From Oceanospirillaceae bacterium (lineage in GTDB: Bacteria > Pseudomonadota > Gammaproteobacteria > Pseudomonadales > Balneatricaceae), in the NCBI GenBank assembly GCA_023954795.1, contig JAGSHA010000234.1, positions 1 to 5,597 on the forward strand: a stretch of DNA of 5,597 nucleotides, read 5' to 3'. Both the position numbers and the translations under genes were made by a program. Below the pieces are notes generated by a model. That model had not been told where the DNA came from. It saw only the letters and a program-made list of their open reading frames with translations, and made no database searches. Below are positions 1 through 4,239 of the stretch, in pieces (position 1 is the stretch's first letter; every line of letters starts with the position of its first letter).

Positions 1-126
1 GGAATGCAGACGGTTCCAATGCTCTCGGATGTCAGGGCTTAGATTCTGTGCATCTACACGGGCTTGAATAATTAACCCCGCCCCATAACCACCAACTTTT
101 AGTAAAAGCAATTTGGAGAACCTGTT
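1..126. other. Non-coding leader upstream of the GST gene
   Basis: I see no gene on either strand here. The stretch contains a small perfect hairpin (CTTTT 96-100, loop AGT, AAAAG 104-108) just before the ribosome binding site. An AATAAT hexamer at 67-72 resembles a -10 box, but no convincing -35 lies at the right distance (TTCTGT at 44-49), so I do not call a promoter. The end of an upstream gene is not recognisable. Confidence 0.5.
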
Positions 127-750
127 ATGACAACCCGTAAACTGCACCGTCACGTACTCTCGGGCCATGCCCATCGCGCACAACTGTTCCTTTCTCTGCT
201 GGGTTTGGATGCGGAAATGGTTGATGTCGATCTGATGAATGGCGCCCACAAGCAGCCTGACTTTCTGGAGATGAATATCTTTGGTCAGATACCGGTGCTG
301 GAAGACGGCGATACGGTGATCTCTGATGCCAACGGGATTCTGGTGTATCTGGCGCAGAAATACGACGAGAGCGGACACTGGTATCCAACGGATCCAGAAA
401 CCGCAGCCGCCGTTCAGCGTTTTCTATCGGTTGCCGCCGGACAAGTGGCCAGTGGTCCGGCATCTGCACGTTTAGTGAATGTATTTGGTGCAACGCTGGA
501 TCACGACCGTGCCATCTCGATTGCCCATGCAATCCTGACGATTCTGGACAAACACCTTGAGGGTCGAGACTGGTTGGCAGGTGAGAGAGCAACCATTGCG
601 GACATCGCCAACTACTCCTACATCGCGCATGCACCGGAGGGTGATGTGTCGCTGGAACCTTATGCCAACGTACGCAACTGGTTAGCACGTATTGAAGCCC
701 TGCCCGGGTTTGTTGCCATGCCGGTATCTGCGGCGGGCCTTAATGCCTGA
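127..750 (+). CDS. Glutathione S-transferase family protein
   Basis: This 207-residue protein has the two-domain architecture and length of soluble bacterial glutathione transferases, cytosolic enzymes that conjugate or reduce substrates with glutathione. Residues 5-80 are the thioredoxin-like domain: an SGHAHR segment (12-17) at the usual catalytic Ser position, the cis-proline loop GQIPVL with Pro56, and SDANGILVYLA (66-76) at the glutathione gamma-glutamyl binding site. Residues 90-207 form the helical domain and carry the N-capping box TIAD (156-159) and the late motif VRNWLARIEALPGF. At the gamma-glutamyl site most relatives have Asp-Ser; here it is Asp67-Ala68, which may alter glutathione binding. 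The ATG at 127 is supported by GGAGAA at 115-120, six bases upstream. The gene appears monocistronic, with a hairpin following at 767. The family call is secure; substrate and physiological role are unknown. Confidence 0.93.
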   Translation: MTTRKLHRHVLSGHAHRAQLFLSLLGLDAEMVDVDLMNGAHKQPDFLEMNIFGQIPVLEDGDTVISDANGILVYLAQKYDESGHWYPTDPETAAAVQRFLSVAAGQVASGPASARLVNVFGATLDHDRAISIAHAILTILDKHLEGRDWLAGERATIADIANYSYIAHAPEGDVSLEPYANVRNWLARIEALPGFVAMPVSAAGLNA

Positions 751-766
751 CTACTATTTACTCGAT

Positions 767-804
767 GTGTAACTGCATAGAAACCATCATCTATGCTGTT
801 ACAC
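767..804 (+). terminator. AU-rich stem-loop after the GST gene, possible terminator
   Basis: A 14-base left arm (767-780, GTGTAACTGCATAG) pairs with 791-804 (CTATGCTGTTACAC) with a single mismatch around a 10-base loop. It begins 16 bases after the GST stop. No T-run follows directly (an ATTTTAT stretch begins near 814), so termination is possible but unproven. The same symmetry could be a protein-binding site upstream of the aldehyde dehydrogenase gene. Confidence 0.5.
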
Positions 805-820
805 TTAGATGAAATTTTAT

Positions 821-841
821 AAGGGTAAACCCTTGGTTTTT
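821..841 (+). terminator. Small hairpin with T-run, weak intrinsic terminator candidate
   Basis: AAGGG (821-825) pairs with CCCTT (830-834) around the loop TAAA, followed by GG and five T residues (837-841). The stem is only five base pairs, so the call is weak. Together with the longer hairpin at 767-804 it could form a two-part end to the GST transcript. Confidence 0.3.
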
Positions 842-966
842 CTTGATGTCCCTGCGGTTCTGAGACAGACTAGCTGAATCAGAAAGTACGTGGCTGGAGC
901 TTCCTTATCGGATACGTCATTCCCGTCGCAACAGAAATAAAGCGTTAGAGCGTTAAGGGGCAGCAT

Positions 967-2388
967 ATGTTTATCAACGGTGAATGGATCAAATCCGACA
1001 ACACCTTTGCAGTATTTAATCCGGCCAATGGCGAAGAGATTGGACAGGTGACAGACGGCAACCGTGAGGATGCCAGGCGGGCAATTGACGCTGCACAGGC
1101 TGCATTGCCCGGTTGGTCTGCACTGACGGTTTATCAGCGATCGGATTATCTGCGTCGCGCCTACGAGCTGATGATCGAGCGTAAAGCAGATCTTGCCGCA
1201 CTGATGACTAAAGAGCAGGGCAAACCGATTAAAGCCGCAATGGCTGAAGTGCAATACGGTGCAGATTACCTGTTGTGGTTTGCCGAAGAGGTCAAACGTA
1301 GTTACGGCGAAACCATCCCGTCTGCTCGCCCCGATCAGCGTTTTCTGGTGCATCATCAGCCGTTGGGTGTGGTCGCGGCCGTGACCCCCTGGAACTACCC
1401 TGTGTCGATGATCACTCGTAAAGTCGCGCCTGCTATTGCTGCAGGGTGCACGATTGTGTTGAAACCAGCGGAAGCTACACCGCTGTGTGCGATAGCGATC
1501 TTTGAGATTCTGCAGGAAGTCGGTGTGCCTGCCGGTGTGATCAATCTGGTGACCAGCAATACACCGGGACCGATTGGGGAAGAGTTCTGTACCAACCCGG
1601 TTGTTAAAAAACTCACTTTCACCGGCTCCACAGCTGTGGGCAAAAAACTGGCGCAGGATGCGGCACCACAACTGAAACGTGTGTCCATGGAATTAGGGGG
1701 GCACGCACCGTTTATCGTCTTTGATGATGCCGATCCGATCCATGCCGCGAAAGGCGCAGCCCTGGTGAAATTCCTCAACACCGGACAAGCCTGTATCAGC
1801 CCTAACCGTATCTTTGTGCAGCGTTCCATTATCGAGCCGTTTCTGGCTGAGTTCGAAAATCGTATCGCCAAAATGCGCGCGGGTAGCGGCACCGAACAAG
1901 GGGTCAATATCGGTCCTCTGGTGAATGAAGCGGCAGTGAACAAAGTGAATAATCAGGTTGTTGATGCGGTTGAGAAAGGCGCCAAACTGCATGCCGGGGG
2001 TAAGGTGCTCACCGAAGCAGGATTAGATAAAGGCAACTTCTACGCCCCTACACTGCTGAGTGGCATCACCGAAGATATGCTGATCTACCGTGAAGAGACC
2101 TTCGGCCCGGTGGCTGCGGTGATCCCGTTTGATACGCAGGAAGAGGTTCTGGAGAAAGCCAACGATACCAATTACGGCTTAGCCGCGTATGTGTATACCC
2201 AGAATCTGTCCCGGGCTATGCGGATGTTTGAAGGGCTGCACTTTGGCATGGTGGGCATTAACGATATCAACCCAACCAGCGCTGCGGCACCGTTTGGCGG
2301 AATGAAAGAGAGTGGGCTTGGTCGTGAAGGTGCGCGCGAAGGCCTAATGGAATATTACGAGACTAAGCTGGCTGGTATTTCGATCTAA
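967..2388 (+). CDS. NAD(P)-dependent aldehyde dehydrogenase, succinate-semialdehyde dehydrogenase (GabD)-like
   Basis: This 473-residue cytosolic enzyme is full length for the ALDH superfamily, which oxidises aldehydes to carboxylates with NAD(P)+. All core elements are visible: TPWNYP with Asn143, the cofactor lysine Lys166 in LKPAEATP, the Rossmann turn FTGSTAVGK (218-226), general base Glu242 in MELGGHAP, nucleophile Cys276 in NTGQACISPNR, and Glu377 in EETFGPV. The segments MITRK, GGHAPFIVFDDAD and the ending PFGGMKESGLGREG match the succinate-semialdehyde branch best; that branch feeds 4-aminobutyrate carbon into the TCA cycle. Related semialdehyde substrates cannot be excluded. The second cysteine that serves as a redox switch in human SSADH is Ser278 here. 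The start is fixed by AAGGGG at 955-960, six bases before ATG. No gabT or gabP homologue is adjacent, so the pathway assignment is inferred from sequence alone. Confidence 0.93.
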   Translation: MFINGEWIKSDNTFAVFNPANGEEIGQVTDGNREDARRAIDAAQAALPGWSALTVYQRSDYLRRAYELMIERKADLAALMTKEQGKPIKAAMAEVQYGADYLLWFAEEVKRSYGETIPSARPDQRFLVHHQPLGVVAAVTPWNYPVSMITRKVAPAIAAGCTIVLKPAEATPLCAIAIFEILQEVGVPAGVINLVTSNTPGPIGEEFCTNPVVKKLTFTGSTAVGKKLAQDAAPQLKRVSMELGGHAPFIVFDDADPIHAAKGAALVKFLNTGQACISPNRIFVQRSIIEPFLAEFENRIAKMRAGSGTEQGVNIGPLVNEAAVNKVNNQVVDAVEKGAKLHAGGKVLTEAGLDKGNFYAPTLLSGITEDMLIYREETFGPVAAVIPFDTQEEVLEKANDTNYGLAAYVYTQNLSRAMRMFEGLHFGMVGINDINPTSAAAPFGGMKESGLGREGAREGLMEYYETKLAGISI

Positions 2389-2418
2389 TCAAGCCTGAAG
2401 ACGAGGTTCTATCTATTC

Positions 2419-2441
2419 GGCAGGTACTCAATGTGCCTGCC
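2419..2441 (+). terminator. Stem-loop between the convergent ALDH and repressor genes
   Basis: GGCAGGTAC (2419-2427) pairs with GTGCCTGCC (2433-2441) through nine base pairs including one G-U wobble, with a five-base loop. It lies 30 bases after the ALDH stop and is followed by the T-rich stretch TTCTATGTTAT. The position between two converging genes fits a terminator for the ALDH transcript. The weak T-tract limits confidence. Confidence 0.55.
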
Positions 2442-2518
2442 TTCTATGTTATCCGGCCAGTGATCGGCTCACCTTCAGTATCGTATTTTATTGCATGTGA
2501 TACGTATCGGATATCGGT

Positions 2519-3238
2519 TTAAACCCTTCCCATCACCATTACCACCCGGCCTATCACGTTCAACTGTTCGAAGCCGTCTGAGCTAAGTGTTTCTTCCCGG
2601 CAATCGTGAGAGGAATTATCACAGGTGATCAACCAGTCACCGTTGAGTTGTGCGATCAGGCGACGGAATTTAACCTGATCACCGACCGTAATAGCGTAGA
2701 TGGCTGTATCTTGGGCGGCTTTGTCTGCACAGTCGATCAACAGGGTATCGCCCCTTCTGATACGCGGTGCCATATCATCATTAACGGCGACCAGGGCTGC
2801 GCTGTCATCTTCCGACAAGCCGTATTGTTCTAGCAGTGTTTTTCCCAGAATGATCTGTGTATCGGCCAGATCCATCTTAACCTCTTCTCCTACAGTCATT
2901 TGTGCAGCTGAATTCAAGACCGGAATACACACAGTATCTGAGATTTCATCTGAGGTAACTACCCCGGTGACCTGATAAGCATGCTGGGTCTCGGCAATTC
3001 CGTAGGAGGAGTTGTTGCGGGAGGGGGAAGAGGGTTCTTTTCCAAACAGAATCCATTCCGGTGAGACGTTAAGTGATGCTGCTAGCGACTCGACGCGGCT
3101 ACGCCTGGGTGTGGTTTTATTACGTTCCCACTGTTGAACTGATTGGGGTGCAACGCTTAATTCTGCGGCCAGTTGAGACTGGTTGAGGCCTGCACTGACG
3201 CGGGCTTTCGCTATCCGTTGTCCGATGGTCATTTTCAT
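2519..3238 (-). CDS. CI/LexA-like transcriptional repressor: XRE HTH plus S24 peptidase-like domain lacking the catalytic dyad
   Basis: This 239-residue protein is built like phage CI/C2 repressors. Residues 4-65 form an XRE DNA-binding domain, with helix 2 around QSQLAAEL and a recognition helix PQSVQQWERN (31-40). A linker rich in Ser and Asn follows, then an S24 (LexA-fold) domain at about 100-239. In active relatives the catalytic serine lies in GDSM-P and the lysine in a K-R-L/I strand motif. Here the aligned positions read NDDMAP (Asp155) and KFRRL (Arg192), and no clear Ala-Gly cleavage site precedes the domain. The protein is therefore predicted not to self-cleave in response to RecA. 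The start at 3238 is chosen because an ATG at 3274 would fall inside the promoter; ATG at 3232 is an alternative. No good ribosome binding site is seen for either. The upstream operators suggest autoregulation. The gene may be a prophage remnant or a domesticated regulator. Confidence 0.88.
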   Translation of the reverse strand: MKMTIGQRIAKARVSAGLNQSQLAAELSVAPQSVQQWERNKTTPRRSRVESLAASLNVSPEWILFGKEPSSPSRNNSSYGIAETQHAYQVTGVVTSDEISDTVCIPVLNSAAQMTVGEEVKMDLADTQIILGKTLLEQYGLSEDDSAALVAVNDDMAPRIRRGDTLLIDCADKAAQDTAIYAITVGDQVKFRRLIAQLNGDWLITCDNSSHDCREETLSSDGFEQLNVIGRVVMVMGRV

Positions 3239-3250
3239 AAATCGCAGACT

Positions 3251-3265
3251 ACAAGTATTCCTTGT
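3251..3265. promoter_or_regulatory. Operator-like palindrome A
   Basis: ACAAG-TATTC-CTTGT is a perfect five-base inverted repeat with a five-base centre. It overlaps the -10 box and likely start point of the leftward repressor promoter, so a bound repressor would block its own gene. The half-site ACAAG resembles the ACAA half-site of phage 434 repressor, whose recognition helix contains Gln-Gln-Ser; this repressor has Gln32-Ser33 at the equivalent place. Confidence 0.7.
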
Positions 3266-3293
3266 ATAAAGCATTGCAAGAAATACTTACTGT
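3263..3293 (-). promoter_or_regulatory. Likely leftward promoter of the repressor gene
   Basis: On the minus strand TATACA (3268-3263) matches the sigma70 -10 consensus at four of six positions and would start transcription near 3256, about 18 bases before the ATG at 3238. No recognisable -35 hexamer lies 16-18 bases upstream, so the promoter is weak or needs help. Operator A covers the -10 and start point, and operator B covers the spacer and -35 region. Confidence 0.45.
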
Positions 3294-3303
3294 ACCTTAT
3301 GAT
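3275..3303 (+). promoter_or_regulatory. Rightward sigma70 promoter controlled by operators B and C
   Basis: TTGCAA (3275-3280) and TATGAT (3298-3303) are separated by exactly 17 bases; the -10 matches consensus at five of six positions and the -35 at four. Transcription would begin near 3310 and run toward the small gene at 3510, leaving a leader of about 200 bases. Operator B overlaps the -35 and operator C begins at the start point, the classic arrangement for repression. Confidence 0.65.
3276..3290. promoter_or_regulatory. Operator-like palindrome B
   Basis: GCAAG-AAATA-CTTAC fits the same 15-base pattern as operator A and, read against A's minus strand, shares the core AAG-A/G-AATACTT. 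One pair in the arms is mismatched. It is centred about 25 bases from A and overlaps the -35 of the rightward promoter and the spacer/-35 region of the leftward one. Confidence 0.68.
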
Positions 3304-3309
3304 GAGATT

Positions 3310-3324
3310 GTAAGTTTTGCTTGT
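3310..3324. promoter_or_regulatory. Operator-like palindrome C
   Basis: GTAAG-TTTTG-CTTGT has the same 5-5-5 layout; its minus strand ACAAGCAAAACTTAC combines the left half of A with the right half of B. It is centred about 34 bases from B, at roughly +8 of the rightward promoter. The centre differs more from A and B, so it may be the weakest site. Confidence 0.6.
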
Positions 3325-3425
3325 AGTTTGCGAAGGATAAGATTCATACGCGATTGGCATAACAAGCGGAAAAATAAGTATAACGCGGGTGTCAGCATAC
3401 ACTTAAACCTTGCGATCGTAATTCT

Positions 3426-3450
3426 GTATGGATTATTCAAATTTCCATAC
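3426..3450. repeat. Perfect 7-bp inverted repeat in the leader of the small gene
   Basis: GTATGGA (3426-3432) is the exact reverse complement of TCCATAC (3444-3450), with an AT-rich 11-base centre. It lies about 60 bases before the ATG at 3510 and inside the leader of a transcript from the 3275 promoter. It could be a regulator site or an RNA hairpin; it does not share the operator consensus. Confidence 0.45.
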
Positions 3451-3509
3451 TGATATTACAGGGAAAGTTGTCAGCTTCGGCACGCCAACAAAGTGAAAGG
3501 AGTTACACT

Positions 3510-3830
3510 ATGTCTCAGGGAGCATTGTCCGCTGAAGGATTGGGGTCATTGCCTGAATCGTTGCTGGAAGAGGGGTTACAACGCGCGACGGATTATTTTA
3601 TTCGTCGTCAACTCAGTCCTACTGATTGTTATGCTGCATACCTTGAAGAGGCTGACCGGATGTTCAGTAGCCATTGGATGGCCGCTGAGTTACAGGCGAA
3701 TACAGTCCTCTGGTCTGATCCGCGCTACAAAGATGCCCGTATTATGTTGGGTATTGAACCGTTAGAAACAGGAGGTGAGCCCGAAGGCGAACCTCATCTT
3801 CCGATAGAACATACATCTGAGCAAAGCTGA
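3510..3830 (+). CDS. Small protein of unknown function divergent from the repressor
   Basis: I do not recognise this 106-residue protein. The start is well supported: AAGGAG at 3497-3502 lies seven bases before ATG, so an in-frame TTG at 3468 is not needed. Residues 14-62 look helical and amphipathic (SLLEEGLQRATDYFIRRQ, then YAAYLEEADRMF), followed by a compact segment LWSDPRYKDARIMLGIEP (67-84) and an acidic Pro/Glu-rich tail (87-106). No signal peptide, membrane helix, helix-turn-helix or catalytic motif is evident, so it does not look like a Cro or an excisionase. A soluble cytosolic protein is likely. Its place opposite a CI-like repressor, downstream of an operator-covered promoter, makes it the obvious candidate target of that repressor, although the long leader leaves room for a separate promoter. 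A stem-loop follows its stop codon. Confidence 0.8.
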   Translation: MSQGALSAEGLGSLPESLLEEGLQRATDYFIRRQLSPTDCYAAYLEEADRMFSSHWMAAELQANTVLWSDPRYKDARIMLGIEPLETGGEPEGEPHLPIEHTSEQS

Positions 3831-3847
3831 CCTTCAAGAATACCTGT

Positions 3848-3893
3848 CCTTATATAAGGTGTTAGGCGGATGGTGAGTCCGCCGCACTTTATA
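3848..3893 (+). terminator. Long stem-loop after the small gene, possible terminator
   Basis: TATAAGGTG (3853-3861) pairs with CACTTTATA (3885-3893) with one G-U wobble, and inside it GGCGGA (3865-3870) pairs perfectly with TCCGCC (3878-3883) around a seven-base loop. This makes a 15-pair stem with a small internal bulge starting 22 bases after the stop. The left arm also belongs to a perfect 12-base palindrome CCTTATATAAGG (3848-3859). No T-run follows, so a role as terminator or RNA-stabilising structure is inferred. Confidence 0.45.
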
Positions 3894-4239
3894 CCGACCC
3901 GACAACCTACCTATTTCAGGGCATGCACGATTAGGTGTCCATCTGATTTGTTATAAGTCAGGGCTTGTATCGTTGTTTCAGTTCTTAACAGGCGGGCTTT
4001 TTGAGGGGGTAGCACATACCTGAGGGGAGGCGTTTTTTGCCTCGAACAGCCAAAAAACCTTGTGAGACAAACCCTTAAAAAACCCTGTATTAAACAGGTG
4101 TTTTGACGCAGGTAGTCGTGAGCCAGATCAACGGGTTTAATGATTTAACCTATTGAATTTAATAGATTGATCATGCAGTATCGAGCTTACATTCTCCCTG
4201 GAATATGTGCTGGTTTGTTAAACCGCTTTCAGGTGCAGA
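3894..4239. other. Non-coding interval with multiple inverted repeats
   Basis: No supported gene is seen on either strand. The centre contains GAGGC (4027-4031) paired with GCCTC (4039-4043), an alternative 8-base repeat GTTTTTTG (4032-4039) with CAAAAAAC (4051-4058), and the stem at 4079-4104. The right part (4131-4175) is AT-rich with a CTATT/AATAG repeat and may hold the promoter of the sensor gene, but no convincing -35/-10 pair was found. A 34-codon frame at 4173-4277 lacks a ribosome binding site. Confidence 0.5.
4079..4104 (+). terminator. Stem-loop with A and T flanks, intrinsic terminator candidate
   Basis: AAAAC-CCTGT (4079-4088) pairs with ACAGG-T-GTTTT (4094-4104) through ten base pairs with a single bulged T and the loop ATTAA. 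The A-rich left flank and T-rich right end resemble a bidirectional intrinsic terminator, although the GC core is short. It lies about 250 bases after the small gene and 135 before the sensor gene, so it would insulate the sensor from upstream transcription. Confidence 0.45.

Larger units (their letters stand above)
3242..3333. repeat. Imperfect inverted repeat enclosing the operator array
   Basis: TCGCAGACTACAAG (3242-3255) is the reverse complement of CTTGTAGTTTGCGA (3320-3333) at 13 of 14 positions. The arms include the outer half-sites of the left and right operators plus nine flanking bases each, so the similarity extends beyond the operator consensus. The arms lie about 64 bases apart. 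Confidence 0.75.

Noticed and set aside
125..688. Minus-strand frame antisense to the GST gene
   Set aside because: It mirrors a well-supported GST frame, and its translation is rich in Arg, Pro, Ser and His with no domain.
817..1671. Long minus-strand frame antisense to the ALDH gene
   Set aside because: It is a shadow of a fully recognisable ALDH with intact catalytic residues; its Cys/His/Arg-rich translation looks non-biological.
3239..3274. Longer repressor reading frame starting with ATG at 3274
   Set aside because: The added 12 codons lie upstream of the likely transcription start and across operator A, have no ribosome binding site, and add residues absent from the XRE domain fold.
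3262..3453. 63-codon plus-strand frame with a TTG start
   Set aside because: It begins inside the promoter/operator region upstream of the predicted transcription start, lacks a ribosome binding site and shows no recognisable protein features.
3493..3765. Second plus-strand frame overlapping the small gene
   Set aside because: It has no ribosome binding site; the overlapping frame starting at 3510 has AAGGAG at ideal spacing and a plausible soluble protein composition.
3834..3848. CAAGAATAC near the end of the small gene as a fourth operator
   Set aside because: Only one half-site fits; the second half lacks the CTTRY arm and the centre does not match.
3861..3883. GTTAGGC next to a hairpin, resembling an integron attC core
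   Set aside because: The complementary RYYYAAC core and the paired inner boxes of an attC site are missing, and no integrase or cassette structure is present.
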